NCBI RefSeq assembly: GCF_964340395.1
Contig: NC_135550.1
Coordinates: 31,985,176 to 32,049,175 of the forward strand
From: Glandiceps talaboti
Taxonomy: Eukaryota; Hemichordata; Enteropneusta; Spengelidae
Direction: 5' to 3'
Length of the DNA: 64,000 nt
Shown here one piece after another: positions 1 to 29,800 of this stretch (positions within the stretch are counted from its first letter, which is position 1; each line of letters begins with the position of its first letter). The notes below the pieces were generated by a model that saw only the letters and a list, made by a program, of their open reading frames with translations, did no database searches and was not told the origin of the DNA. The position numbers and the translations under genes were made by a program.

Positions 1-726
1 GGATTTAAAAGCAGATAAGGTAGGTGACTGACGGATGTTGAGTGGGAGATTATTCCAGAGAGTGGGGGCAGCAACACTAAAAGCACGATCACCAACAGTG
101 CCTACATGATGTACTATATGTAGCAAAACTACAGATACATCGAGTATAGGCTTCGACCGAGATGGAGGTAATTGTTACTGACTCAGGCAAAAATAAAAAA
201 AAAAGTTGTTTGTTTCAGGCGGATAACATGACAATTTAGAAAATGGGTAAGTAGGAACGAGATAGGCCGGAATTTTATTTTTTTGAGAAATTGATCGCAG
301 TACTTGTGATAGTTTGATAAAAAGTAACTAAAGGCAAGTAAATGTGCCGTATAAATTCTGTCTTAAAAGACCAGGTTTTTCTGGAATGAGATTTTAAGAA
401 ATGACGAAAGATACTTTGGCAAGAATTTTACCACTTCAACATTTTGAATGTTAAAATATGCTTAAATTTACACGCAAATAGAAGTAAACTCTCACCATCG
501 TTATCTTTTGAATGTAAAATAAAATGTTTAGGGTCGGCGGTTTAAACTAGGTTCGATCGAGTTATCGGAAACATAATTTAGCTTTTTTAATGTCGGCTTA
601 CTCAGCTACCAATACGTGTGGAAAGTGTGAAATAATTGCATTATGAGTGACGGATGACGTCACTACATGGTGATAACTTTTTTAAAAGGACAATTTCCAC
701 AACTCTAGTGGAATAACCAAATCCAA
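1..726. other. Unassigned sequence at left edge
   Basis: No coding exon could be recognised on either strand. By position it is intronic to the minus-strand receptor gene, whose ZU5, UPA and Death-domain exons should lie further left. The only structure noted is that the end of the segment leads into the tandem duplication beginning near 727. Confidence 0.4.
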
Positions 727-2391
727 ATTAACCCAGGTATAACAACATGCCAGAGAGTCTAACAACTGACACAGATTGTGAACATGCGCGTTATAATAAG
801 GTTTGAAATGTTCCAATCCCTTTAGAGAAATAATCAAGCAATTGTAATCCCAGAAAAACCCAGATATTCACGATTAAAATCATACATAATCGAGTTAACA
901 TGTTTTAAACAAGTTTCTATTTATCCCACACCTTTCAAGGGTTTTTAAGAACGGTGAAGGCTCGCGACCGGACACGTGTACTCATATTATAATACATTCC
1001 ACTATTCATATGACGAATCCTTTTCCCTTCATGATCAGATATACACAAAAAAAACCACCCCGGTGTGATATTATATGCTGAACTTTTATGTGTGTCTTAT
1101 TTACCATTCGGTTATTGACAAATCTTTTGTGTATCGAGTTTGTTAATATATACCAAGATAAAATGATGTGTAACACTCGTGCAGTTCCTGGAAATGTATT
1201 TTGAATTTTCAAATTTGAATACTGTGAAAAAGTGTACATAAAAAAGAAAGAAATATATCGTAACGGTGAACTGTCTCGATACAAAGAACTCTCCATTGTT
1301 TCAAACTAACTGGCAGGGAACTCACCTCAATGACAATCGCAGGTACCTCGTCCTCGGTGTGATCCTGTAAAAGATAAATACTAGAAAGTAAAAGACACAG
1401 GAAAATAATGTCCGGTAGATGAACTAGCAAATCTAAATGGTTTATTCTATCTGTATTCTGCAGGGATCAGAGTACAGAGCGAAGTGCAACAAACCAAATG
1501 TTCTATAGCCAAATCAGTTCACCATGTGTTTGTATAAAGCCAAATCAGTTCACCATGTGTTTGTATATGTTTGTATTAACCCAGGTATAACAACATGCCA
1601 GAGAGTCTAACAACTGACACAGATTGTGAACATGCGCGTTATAATAAGTTTATTATAAGAAATTTTCCAATCCCTTTAAAGAAATAACCCAGCAATTGTA
1701 ATCCCAGAAAAAACCAGATATTCACGATTAAAATCATACATAAACGAGTTAACACGTTTTAGATAAGTTTCTATTTATCCCACACCTTTCAAGGTTTTTT
1801 TTTAAAGAATGGTGCAGGCTCGCGACCGGACACGTGTACTCATATTATAGTACATTCCACTACTCATATGATGAATCCGTTTCACTTCATAATCAGATAT
1901 ACACACAAAAAACCACCCCGGTGTGATATTATATGCTGAACTTTTATGTGTGTCTTATTTACCATTCAGTTATTGACAAATCTTTTGTGTATCGAGTTTG
2001 TTAATATATACCAAGATAAAATGATGTGTTACACTCGTGCAGTTCCTGAAAATGTATTTTGAATTTTCAAATTTGAATACTGTGAAAAAGTGTACATAAA
2101 AAAGAAAGAAATATATCGTAACGGTGAACTGTCTCGATACAAAGAATTCTCCATTGTTTCAAACTAACTGGTAGAGAACTCACCTCAATGACAATCGCAG
2201 GTACCTCGTCCTCGGTGTGATCCTGTAAAAGATAAATACTAGAAAGTAAAAGACACACAGGAAAATAATGTCCGGTAGATGAACTAGCAAATCTAAATGG
2301 TTTATTCTATCTGTATTCTGCAGGGAACAGAGTACAGTAGCGAAGTGCAACAAACCAAATGTTCTATAGCCAAATCAGTTCACCATGTGTT
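727..2391. repeat. Tandem duplication of about 850 bp containing an exon
   Basis: Copy 1 (about 727-1531) and copy 2 (about 1575-2391) are near-identical direct repeats, offset by 848 bp at their starts and 860 bp at their ends because of small indels. Both begin with the same run after 'attaacccaggtataac' and end with 'ccaaatcagttcaccatgtg'. Each copy contains the same 39-bp minus-strand exon with intact splice sites. Differences between copies are scattered single bases and short indels, so the duplication is fairly recent but not brand new. A short extra repeat of the end motif lies at 1532-1560, between the copies. Confidence 0.9.
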
Positions 2392-5300
2392 GTAAATAGG
2401 AAAAGTAACCGTGTTAGATTTATTCAGTAAACCTTTAATAAAACTGCTATAATGTTTTAGGTTCATGCATAACACTTCCCTTCCCTCCGTTTCTAACATT
2501 TGACCCCCCCCCCCCACACACACACTTTATAAAACATGAAAACCTACATCATTGTAGAGTATATTTGAATGTTTGGACAAGAAAGATATCATGGTTATGT
2601 GCTTACTCTGTGTGTTTGCCACTTCTTATACAGGAAACATATAATAAGTACAAGTAATGCCAAAATAACAACAATGACAACTACGATCCCAATGATAGCA
2701 CCAGTCGATAATCTGCCTCCATTTTCTTCCTCTGTAGATGATGCATATTTCTCCCAAGTGTTCTCAGACGGTAATCTGTAATACAAGTTTGAAATCTACT
2801 ATAAAGTCAGCAAAATGAATAAATGGTATTAATCAAGTTTCCTGCTACCTCAACACATTTATGAAGGTATTATGGTGCCTGAACATTGGTAAGAAAATTC
2901 CTTATCAAATGATATCAGATGGGTTATTATTTCGGCGAAAGAATCCAGTTTGATTTTTGGGAGTTCACTAATTGTGGTTTTAAAATATGTGTAAACTCAA
3001 CCATGTCCTAACAACCCGAAGGTCTAGCAGCAAGACACGGTGTGTTTATGTGTGTCTGTGTTTGTATGTGTATATTAATGTATGTATTAACTTTCCCTTA
3101 GGAGTCTCTTTATATTTAAAAAAAAAAACACTGATATTTTCTTTTCAAAATATTTCGTACGTGCAATTGCTCAAATTCTCGTTATTAGAACATTATATTT
3201 TTTGAATAAAACAAATGCTGTAACATTATTTTTTTTTTTTAAATAAGGAAAACATGAACAAATAAACGTAACGTACCGACAACATTTTGAAGACAGAAAG
3301 GGTCCGATTGAATCTAACGGTATGTTTTTAATCTCGTGACAAATCTCGTTCCGAGCTGATTTCTCTCGAATTAGATTCTTTTTGTTCACGTCGATGTCTT
3401 TGGGAGTGACAGTATGATCATCATGTACAGATACAGGCGTCTCTTCAATATGACGCAGCAATACCAAGTCTTCCCAGCTGCACTGCTCTGACGTGTACCA
3501 TGTGTCAACTTGCAAACAAGGTCTCAAACAAAAATATAGCAAATCCTCTGTCAAAACCTTACATATGCAGTTTAGCTCGGTACCACCGTCTTCCGTGTTA
3601 ACCTACAACATGTACGAAAATAAAACTCATAATTGATTATTTTCAGCACGGTTAACATTACACTGTTGATTCTCTCTCTTTCTATTAATTATCTTGAAGA
3701 TGTAAATGAGATGTAGTTAGAGTATTTGGTAACTATGGAAATTGGCTAATTCTTCTCCTCCAAATGTTTTGAATAATTAAAATTTAGCCCTAGACCAAGT
3801 TCCATTCTATCTTGTGTTAACTGTGATAAAATGTAAAAGAAATATGTTTGTCTTCTTGTGTGTTTTCCATTTCCCTGACAATCCGCACTGACTTCACTAA
3901 ATTGATTTTGGGTTTGTTTTCGAAATTACTAAGAAATCTCCTCATACTCATATCCCATCACTTGTACAGTGCGCCCTCATCGGTTACATGGGCTTGATTA
4001 ACTGCTGTCAAACTTGCGAAGTACAAAGTACAAAGGGAATCTAGCTGACTGACAGAGGGAGACATACATGGTGTATACATGATGACGATATATGCAATAC
4101 ATGTATCTTGCGAGTATAATCACTCCTGTTAACCATGCGATGCTTGGTGTGTGTTATAACCAAATCAGAGACCACCTGTTGACCATATATGTTATGTAGT
4201 TCTTTCATATTACAAATGACCACTTGCTAAATCACATACAGGTGTTGTCAATTCAAATTTGGACCATATGATATTTTTGTAGTAATGTTGTACTCACTTG
4301 TATATGTGTGATATGTTGGGTTATCAATTAGTTATCAACCCACATACTGATAAAGTCATACCAACTATAGTTATCAACCCACATACTGGTAAAGCCATAC
4401 CAAGTGATCACTGGTTCGTATTTGTATATTTGATGGTGAAGTCGGACCATTTGGATTGTCGCCATGTCACGTGCTGAACATGTGATATTTGAAAGGCATT
4501 GTAACAGTACATGACATACCATCACATCTCGAGAGCAAATGGCAATCAATCATAGATTTAGTTATTATGGAATAGTTTAAAGTAACAATAATGTAAGTGT
4601 TGAAGAATGGTTATATGACAGTTTCAATATTATTATTATTTCAATTATACTATTATTTATACTATCAACATTGCTGACATCTCACTGACAAGTATATGCA
4701 CGTTTCACAGCTATCAATTATATCTTTATCTACAAACTGACACGGGGTTATCACTCGTCATGTCAAAGGGCCATATGTAGAGCATTGTGTCATAGTTTAA
4801 CGAACGGAATCGTCATCCAATCAATACTTCATTCCAAGATATACTACATAACAAATTTATATTAGCAACAAAAGTGTAAAGTTGAATTCTAAAATTGACG
4901 TGTAAAGTTGTATCACGTAAGAATATCATTAATGACACCTATCACGTGTGTACATTTATACCGTACGTATTGTAACGCGGTAACATCGATACATCACACC
5001 TAAAGCGTTGAATGGGTGTATTTAGTGATAAGTGTTGTGGCAACAGTGCGAGGACCCAATCCAGCTAAGAACATGCAGTTTAAATTAAAAGAAGGAAAAC
5101 TATCATACAATGGCTCGAAATAAGTGCGCTTAGTGATACATATAGTTTATACGAGATTTTGGTATTTGAAAACACCTCACTCTAAAAGAATTTAGGTATG
5201 AAGTCACACATGTCAGCAACGAGCGTCACCCAAAACTTAAATCACTAGGTGACAGTCACTATATCATTTATCCGTGGTGAGGTTGTAATTTAAACACGTC

Positions 5301-5640
5301 AGACATGTACGTCCTAGTTCTTAGAGTTTTAAAGATTTAAATCAACAGTTACTTGCTATAGAGTAGTGCACGAACATAATTATCTACAGTACTTTGAGCA
5401 GAATACCTGTTAAAGTTCGGATGACGCGTGACGGAGCTCAAAATTACTGACCATCAGATCATGATACAGTTAACATACGTATGGCAGTGTCATTAAGTTG
5501 ATGTCCAAATATCCACCAGTCTTACACTTATGAGCTGCGTGTAGGAATAAAGTCGTGTACGCACAACTTACCTGAGCCGTCGTAGGAATGAACGAGGCTG
5601 TCAGGGCAGCGAACAGGAAGCGTAAGAACGTCCTAGGCAT
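1326..5640 (-). CDS. Short-ectodomain type I receptor, 5' half (UNC5C-like paralogue), partial
   Basis: Minus-strand exons by splice consensus and phase: 5640-5572 (signal peptide MPRTFLRFLFAALTASF), 3602-3277 (ectodomain, 8 Cys, ending CCR), 2775-2607 (TM exon) and two identical 39-nt exons at 2222-2184 and 1364-1326 (DHTEDEVPAIVIE). The TM segment is about 25 hydrophobic residues (GAIIGIVVVIVVILALL...) followed by YKKWQ, so the N-terminus is outside. Exon phases (0, 2, 0, 0) and the 169-nt TM exon length match the plus-strand gene at 9843-26026 exactly, and both ectodomains share a Cys-x-Cys near the start and a conserved end (IC.E...N....CCR). From this I infer a paralogue whose ZU5-UPA-Death exons lie left of the window; they are not seen here. 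Both small exons are phase 0-0, so including one or both keeps the frame. The gene is divergently oriented to its paralogue. Confidence 0.72.
4330..4407. repeat. 39-bp tandem duplication in an intron
   Basis: Two copies of a 39-bp unit beginning 'agttatcaacccacatact' start at 4330 and 4369, with three or four differences. They lie in the roughly 2-kb intron 1 (3603-5571) of the minus-strand receptor gene. Nothing else coding was recognised in that intron. Confidence 0.8.
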
Positions 5641-6502
5641 AACGATTTAAAATCAATACCAAGTCACTCCTGCATAATGAATACAGCTGAGTCCCGGTAG
5701 CTGACAGTGACGCTGATAATTTACACAATAAAACCGTTTCCTTCACCTTTGAATTCAATGTCTGAACAGCGCTACTTTCAAATAAAAAAACTGCATCGAT
5801 TCAAATTGTAAAGCTAAGAAATGTTGCGAACACGTCAGAATCTCCCAAACTGACCGATATATCCGGATTTACAACAGGGCAGGGTATACCACCGCCAGTG
5901 ATTTGACGAGTCAGGTTAGGCCATGAATGTACTTTGTACTTTGCAATTCTTCATTACGTACACGTCATAATATTAACCCAACATTTTTACAATGCGTACA
6001 TAAACATCAAAACTAAACACACGAAAAGAAAGTATGCAATCCGAATTTGATGTAATCAATTTTAGAATGGGCGGTCTTAGAAGTTGAAGGAAATGATTTT
6101 GTACCGCGAGTGTCTTCTTTAGTATATATCTAAAACGGTGAAATTGAATTTTAGCGACCATTATGAAATATACTTTACTTACCATGGTGGGATAAACTCA
6201 TTTTGAGCTTTATAATCATACTCTTACGTTACACTTTTTAAAGGACAGCTGTCTCAACTATACAGTCAAATATAAGAGTGGGAAGTTCAACTGATTAATT
6301 AGAAATGAAAAGAATGATATTGCATAAACGAAACTATCCTAAACAATCGTCTAATGGTGGACGAACTATCTCATTCATCCATCCATACAGAACTATCATT
6401 ATGATTTATATTTTATCTACAGGAACCACTTTTGATCACGACTTTCGATACGGTGACGGTGTTCTGATCGATATGATTCAAACTGTGCTGAAGATTAAAA
6501 GT
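5641..6502. other. Upstream region of the minus-strand receptor gene
   Basis: About 860 bp between the minus-strand start codon and the 30-bp minisatellite. It must hold the promoter of the minus-strand receptor, but no clear TATA box was identified. The first roughly 60 codons of an 806-codon open frame starting at 6305 lie here; they resemble nothing known and lead straight into the minisatellite. Confidence 0.4.
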
Positions 6503-8722
6503 CTGTACAACAGTTGGAGTGGTGTAGTGATTCTGTACAACAGTTGGAGTGGTGTGGTGATTCTGTACAACGGTTGGAGTGGTTTGGTGATTCTGTACAA
6601 CAGTTGGAGTGGTTTGGTGATTCTGTACAACAGTTGGAGTGGTGTGGTGATTCTGTACAACAGTTGGAGTGGTTTGGTGATTCTGTACAACAGTTGGAGT
6701 GATGTAGTGATTCTGTACAACAGTTGGAGTGGTGTGGTGATTCTGTACAACAGTTGGAGTGGTTTGGTGATTCTGTACAACAGTTGGAGTGGTGTGGTGA
6801 TTCTGTACAACAATTGGAGTGGTGTAGTGATTCTGTACAACAATTGGAGTGGTTTGGTGATTCTGTACAACAGTTGGAGTGGTTTGGTGATTCTGTACAA
6901 CAGTTGGAGTGGTTTGGTGATTCTGTACAACAGTTGGAGTGGTGTGGTGATTATGTACAATAGTTGGAGTGGTTTGGTGATTCTGTACAACAGTTGGAGT
7001 GGTTTGGTGATTCTGTACAACAGTTGGAGTGGTTTGGTGATTCTGTACAACAGTTGGAGTGGTTTGGTGATTATGTACAACAGTTGGAGTGGTTTGGTGA
7101 TTCTGTACAACAGTTGGAGTGGTTTGGTGATTCTGTACAACAGTTGGAGTGGTTTGGTGATTCTGTACAACAGTTGGAGTGGTTTGGTGATTCTGTACAA
7201 CAGTTGGAGTGGTTTGGTGATTCTGTACAACAGTTGGAGTGGTTTGGTGATTATGTACAACAGTTGGAGTGGTGTGGTGATTCTGTACAACAATTGGAGT
7301 GGTGTAGTGATTCTGTACAACAGTTGGAGTGGTTTGGTGATTATGTACAATAGTTGGAGTGGTTTGGTGATTCTGTACAACAGTTGGAGTGGTGTGGTGA
7401 TTCTGTACAACAGTTGGAGTGGTTTGGTGATTCTGTACAACAGTTGGAGTGGTTTGGTGATTCTGTACAACAGTTGGAGTGGTGTGGTGATTCTGTACAA
7501 TAGTTGGAGTGGTTTGGTGATTCTGTACAACAGTTGGAGTGGTGTGGTGATTCTGTACAACAGTTGGAGTGGTGTGGTGATTCTGTACAACAGTTGGAGT
7601 GGTGTAGTGATTCTGTACAACAATTGGAGTGGTGTGGTGATTCTGTACAATAGTTGGAGTGGTTTGGTGATTCTGTACAACAGTTGGAGTGGTTTGGTGA
7701 TTCTGTACAACAGTTGGAGTGGTGTGGTGATTCTGTACAACAGTTGGAGTGGTGTGGTGATTCTGTACAACAGTTGGAGTGGTGTGGTGATTATGTACAA
7801 TAGTTGGAGTGGTTTGGTGATTCTGTACAACAGTTGGAGTGGTTTGGTGATTCTGTACAACAGTTGGAGTGGTTTGGTGATTCTGTACAACAGTTGGAGT
7901 GGTTTGGTGATTCTGTACAACAGTTGGAGTGGTTTGGTGATTATGTACAATAGTTGGAGTGGTTTGGTGATTCTGTACAACAGTTGGAGTGGTGTGGTGA
8001 TTCTGTACAACAGTTGGAGTGGTTTGGTGATTCTGTACAACAGTTGGAGTGGTTTGGTGATTCTGTACAACAGTTGGAGTGGTGTGGTGATTCTGTACAA
8101 TAGTTGGAGTGGTTTGGTGATTCTGTACAACAGTTGGAGTGGTGTGGTGATTCTGTACAACAGTTGGAGTGGTGTGGTGATTCTGTACAACAGTTGGAGT
8201 GGTGTAGTGATTCTGTACAACAATTGGAGTGGTGTGGTGATTCTGTACAATAGTTGGAGTGGTTTGGTGATTCTGTACAACAGTTGGAGTGGTTTGGTGA
8301 TTCTGTACAACAGTTGGAGTGGTGTGGTGATTCTGTACAACAGTTGGAGTGGTGTGGTGATTATGTACAACAGTTGGAGTGGTGTGGTGATTCTGTACAA
8401 CAGTTGGAGTGGTTTGGTGATTCTGTACAACAGTTGGAGTGGTTTGGTGATTCTGTACAACAGTTGGAGTGGTTTGGTGATTCTGTACAACAGTTGGAGT
8501 GGTTTGGTGATTCTGTACAACAGTTGGAGTGGTTTGGTGATTCTGTACAACAGTTGGAGTGGTGTGGTGATTCTGTACAACAGTTGGAGTGGTTTGGTGA
8601 TTCTGTACAACAGTTGGAGTGGTTTGGTGATTCTGTACAACAGTTGGAGTGGTTTGGTGATTCTGTACAACAATTGGAGTGGTGTAGTGATTCTGTACAA
8701 CAGTTGGAGTGGTTTGGTGATT
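6503..8722. repeat. 30-bp minisatellite, 74 units
   Basis: A perfectly phased array of the unit 'ctgtacaacagttggagtgg' plus 'tgtggtgatt' (30 bp). Its 2220 bp are exactly 74 units with no indels. Units vary mainly at a few sites (gtg/ttg, ctg/atg, cag/caa/tag), and blocks of variants recur, for example 7501-7800 closely repeating at 8101-8400, which points to unequal exchange or block duplication. Because 30 is divisible by 3 and the unit lacks stops in several frames, open frames of about 770-810 codons appear on both strands. The array lies between two divergently transcribed receptor paralogues. Confidence 0.97.
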
Positions 8723-9842
8723 TGACCGTATGACAATACTTCAGGAAAGTATGCATTTGTCGTGGAATCAACCTCAGACCACCAAGTCTGAGAATAAACC
8801 AATCACAAAATGCAGCGATCTGACGCAACATCGAAATAAAGATAAGCTTAAGGATTCAATAAAGCGGAAACAGACAAAAATGGCTATTCGTAGCACTGAG
8901 AGAAAAAAATAAAGTTATATTTTTTAAAAAACATTTGCGCAAAATATACCCCCCCCCCCACATCATCACTTTCATTGCAGAGTATTTTCATATGATGTAT
9001 TTACACATTTACGAGTCACCATGTGAATCTAACACGACCCTGTGTCCTATCATGCGATTTCATGCTTAGCACAATGATGGTCAATGAACTATTCACACCT
9101 GTCTGGTTTTACCATTCTCTATATGTTGTATGTATGTATGTATGGATGTATGTATGTATGTATGTATGTATGTATGTATGTATGTATGTATGTATGTATG
9201 TATGTATGTATGTACGTACGTACGAACGAACGAAGGAAGGAAGGAAGGAAGGAACGAATGGATGAATGAATGAATGAATGCATGAATGATAACTTATGGG
9301 TCTTACAATGTATCCTTGAATGCGCCATGACTAACAGTTTGTAAAGATTTGCACAGAACTATTGAGTCTATCCTTGAGGAAAGTCCGTTGAAGTTTTATA
9401 CAAGGCGTCTCCAACGACATGAGTGGCAGGCCAAAACATGTAGTGCTCTCTACATGATTAAGGCTATGAATACACATACATGATATATGAATTGCACTGT
9501 GCATTTTGTTTAACAAGTTCCTAATATGCTAAATAAATAAGGCAGATATAAGAACAAATCGAAGAAAACATTTCTTCGCAACGAGTAGTATTCACTCCGT
9601 CTTGCATTAGTGTCATCGCACCCGGAATAGAATTTATAAAAATTCTGATAGCATATTATTGTGTTCGTTGTGCACATCCTTCTCGGTCTTTGTATGTCGT
9701 GCCACGTCGTGACTACGGTTTACAAAGAACGACTTCTACTGAGGTCAGAGGTGGCTTCGAGGCATCCATATCCGTTCACAACAAATCAGCTGTAGTATAT
9801 TGACTCAAAATCTCACCGTCTTCTGAACAGTTGGAGTTGACG
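8723..9842. other. Intergenic region upstream of the plus-strand receptor
   Basis: About 1.1 kb between the minisatellite and the start codon at 9843. It contains a short poly-C run (8950-8959) and a compound tetranucleotide array (9122-9290). The promoter of the plus-strand gene should be near its right end. No convincing TATA box or other gene was recognised. Confidence 0.4.
9122..9290. repeat. Compound tetranucleotide microsatellite
   Basis: A run of (TATG)n changes to (TACG), then (GAAC), (GAAG) and (AATG) repeats. The successive single-base changes of a 4-bp unit look like stepwise mutation spread by slippage. Confidence 0.95.
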
Positions 9843-26026
<16,184 letters not shown>

Positions 26027-26409
26027 GCTTAGTTCCAACATAAATGACTAGTCAACTGACATGGGTTGGTTAATAGTTGATGTTAATTACATGTATCATG
26101 ATGAAAGTGGTTGTCAAATTTTAGGGTAGTATTTGAAAGTGTTAAACCTGTACTGGCAGAAAGTGTGATTTTTTTAAATCAAGTAACCAAAGATTTATTC
26201 ATTAAAGAGTGCCCAATTACTTATAAAAAGATATTGCATCTGTTAATTATAGTGGTTAATATTATCTGTAGGTGGTGTAGTGACAAATTTATTTCTTGAG
26301 TGAAAGCTTGGTTTTGAATATGTTGCCAAGTTCAAACTACTACAGTTGTAGTATCGTTTTTCAATCGGATAATCACAAGTTATACAATGAAAAGTGTTAG
26401 AAACCAATG

Positions 26410-26640
26410 ACTAGGCATTGTATATGTCAATCAGTAATCGATCTTATCCATACGTATTGCGATAACAGGTTTAAATCATGATCGCCGTTAAGGGTGCTGA
26501 TTTTTGAGTGCGGAACCAAAATTCAATTTTATTTGATTTACAGCTACAAAAAATAGGTTTATTCACAGGTGATGCAATACTATTCACGGTGTACGATATT
26601 ACTCGTTAAGTTATTGTATCTAACAAATCAGTTGCAACAA
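26410..26640. repeat. Dispersed repeat family, copy 1
   Basis: Matches 56468-56715 in the same orientation over about 230 bp. Shared blocks include 'caggtgatgcaatact', 'gtgtacgat' and 'attgtatctaacaaa', with about 70-75% identity by eye. No terminal repeats or coding potential were recognised. Probably an old SINE or MITE family. This copy lies in the 3' UTR region of the receptor. Confidence 0.7.
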
Positions 26641-26863
26641 TGTAACATTAACAGTTTGGTAAAATTTGAATGTTTGACTATTCGATAAAGATATCTGGGT
26701 AAGTTTATTTCTTGCAATATCTTAGCTAGGTGGGGCATGCGTCGGTTTGTTATAGAGTTTGTGAACAGTAGTTACTATTATTTTTATTTCTATAAATTTT
26801 ATGCGATTTCATAATAATTATCATATTTTCATACCTATTTTTTTAAAGAATTAAATAAAGCTC

Positions 26864-26869
26864 ATTTCC
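26864..26869 (+). terminator. Poly(A) signal AATAAA for the plus-strand receptor
   Basis: The first clear AATAAA downstream of the stop codon at 26026. It implies a 3' UTR of about 860 nt that includes the dispersed repeat at 26410-26640. Assigned by position only. Confidence 0.5.
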
Positions 26870-26889
26870 CCAGCAATCAAAATAACAAT

Positions 26890-29800
26890 ATCTATTTATC
26901 ATGTAGAAATACGAATTTGGTATTAAGGTAAAATTAATTTTTTCCTCTGCCAGGGCAATAAAAGTTCAAGTCGACAGAAGTAACAAATATTGACGTGATC
27001 TGAATAATTGAATACTATTTTTAGTAGACATTTTATCATAGTCAAATTACTACCTGTATCTTGATAAAGATGTTGAGAAAGACACGATAGGTTTTTCGTT
27101 ATTGACATTGTTTTGTTTTACCATATTGTCATAACTAGTGCTGTTTATCAATCAAATCAAATCAAACAGACTTTTTGGTTCTAGTTTCGAGTTTATTTGT
27201 TTTTGTAGATTTAACAATTTGATTTCACTTGTACAGTTTTTATAATAATTATTTCAAAAATTTTAACATAAAAATAATTTTAATTTTTCTTTTTCAATAT
27301 ATCACATGACACTTTGTAATTCATTGATTAAAAATGCAATATAATAGATGTTGGACTGGTGTTAAGTTATGTTTCTTTTAATATACAAAACATATTCTAG
27401 ATTATTTTTGTAAGTTTCTGTGTTAAAAATTCTTGTTTTGTCATGTCACCGGTGGGCCACCATACTAGATAGACCGAAGTACAAAATATTATCAATCTTA
27501 TAAACTTATAAGAAATAACAACATATCCAAATCAATATCATGTCAAATTAGATAATTAAACAAACGTTTCTATTAGATTAGGTAGAAAGAGATTTATCAT
27601 AAGCATTTATTAAAAATACATTCAAGTATTGTACCGGGTCCATTTATATCGAAATCAACACATACTAATTAGGAGAATGTCACGAGTGGAATCAATGTAT
27701 ACGGGGGTCACAAGAATTTCTTCACTTATCATTCTTGGAGATTTTTTTCTAAATATATTTCTGCTATTAAGATGTGAATGTTGAGTGAGCTTATGTCTAC
27801 TTTCATGGAAGCAGTGTAACTACAGTTCATAATTTTAAAGGTGTCGCGCTTGTCTAGGTTTGAACAGAAGTCGCGTGTCAAGATAAATGTGTGAAAATTA
27901 GATATTTTTAGGGAGACTTTGTAAGAAATTCGTTGTAGCCATAGCTCAAAATGTAAGTTGAATCATCATTGAGATCGGTACTATTATTTATAATCTGACT
28001 TTGCAAGTGTCACTTCAATGGAGATGGTACAAGAACATGCATTTTGACACAATCATGAATGGTGGCTTTGAAAGATTAGATACGACGTCTCGTACCACCC
28101 TATCAGATAGCATCAGAGCAGAGAAAAGAGAACCCTGCTTAGGACAGAACGTATACCACGTATCATATAGTCTGTTAAGGGTGGTGGAGGTGGAGGGGGA
28201 GAAGGAGGAGGAGGAGGAGGAGGTGGTGGTGGTGGTGGTGGTGGTGGTGGTGGTGGTGGTGGTGGTGGTGGTCCAAGGATCATTCATCCATCCAATTGTT
28301 GGTGGTCTGGATCTGGATAGATAATTGGCACCACCTCCTTAGTATCACGTCAATGGTGGTGGTGGTGGTGGTGGTGGTGGTGCAGAATGGATCAGGTGCA
28401 GGTGATTAGAACGACTATATTATAAAGTTAGCGTATAACCTAGGCCTGTGCTAAGATATAATTATACCATTTGCCGAAGGGATGATTTTGTGTCAGTGCA
28501 ACTGTGTATTGTAACCGTCCATGGTTTGGGAAAACATGTGAGCAAATTCTTCCTATAGCTTTCCCCATCCACTTTCTAACTGTACAGGCCAGTTTATATA
28601 TTTATCATTCATGACCAATATATATCAAGTCGAAAAAAATGCCTGCAAGAACATCGTTAGTTATAATGTCTTTTTATTAGCTTTGAGCCTATGACTATTG
28701 GTAACACATACAACGATCATAGTACAAATATACCTATACACAAAGTATCGTTAGAGATACAGAAATTTAAAAAGTCACTCACAGAGTGATAGACTCAAAA
28801 TGAGCATACAAGTTTTTAACTTATCACATAATAAGTAATACACTAATAGCAACAGTACTACAATAACAACACATTGCGCCCTTTTCATCTTATCTGTATC
28901 TTTAGTCTAGAGGGCGTACATCAAGTTATGCTAATACCACATAACTTGTTCAAACTAATTTCAATCGTGCTTGATTGCTATGGTAACACAATAACAGAAT
29001 CATTTACATTAGTATTTCACAGTATGAAGTCTATGTACAGCTAGTCATTTCTAAAGCATATTTTGCTGTAGTTTAAAATGCACTTTGATATAAAAAAAAA
29101 TTTAAAAAAAACCTGTTGAAAATAAGGTTATGGTCCCCGGTTAACACAATAACGGTGCACCCATGTACAATACAAACATCTCACAACGTAGTTGTTCTTT
29201 ATGATTAGGACCCAACCCTTCAGTTGTCGTGTGTTGACACATTTCGTGTTACTACAACCGACAGCGTAAATATACAATTAGATTTACGCCCTCTATCCCG
29301 GCAAAAACCCCTGTCACCCGATTGTAGATATCACTCGAGACACTGATGCTGCTAATCCCTTACACCTCATATTTCCCTCGTCTAACTTTCAAACATCACA
29401 GCCAGAAGATCTAAATCCCTAAGTTCCATTATCATTTTCTTACTGAATACTGAGAGATCAGTGGCATTGCCAATCAACTTTGGTTGATGCTAAGTGATAC
29501 AAACATTCGGGCCACCAATCGCTCGATCAAACCCGGACATTGCTTTAAGAAATACGGTCGCTATTAACAAACATTTCAACAACAACTGACGTCAGCAGAA
29601 TCGACAGCTGATTGAAGTGGTTAGTTTCGATCACAATATAATTGACAGAACACAAACAGTATTTGATGTACTTCACCAAATGTCGACAAAAAAAAACATA
29701 ATATGGGCCTACAGAGATGGCTGTGATGAAACATGTTCAAGTAATAAATAAGAAAATTAAGCCCCAAATGTGGCAATGTTTCCATGACGATGTGTCCACC

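Noticed and set aside
6305-8802. Open frames of 806 codons (+) and 774 codons (-) with a 10-residue repeat
   Set aside because: They are the 30-bp minisatellite read through; several frames on both strands are open, substitutions fall at all codon positions, and no splice or start context supports translation.
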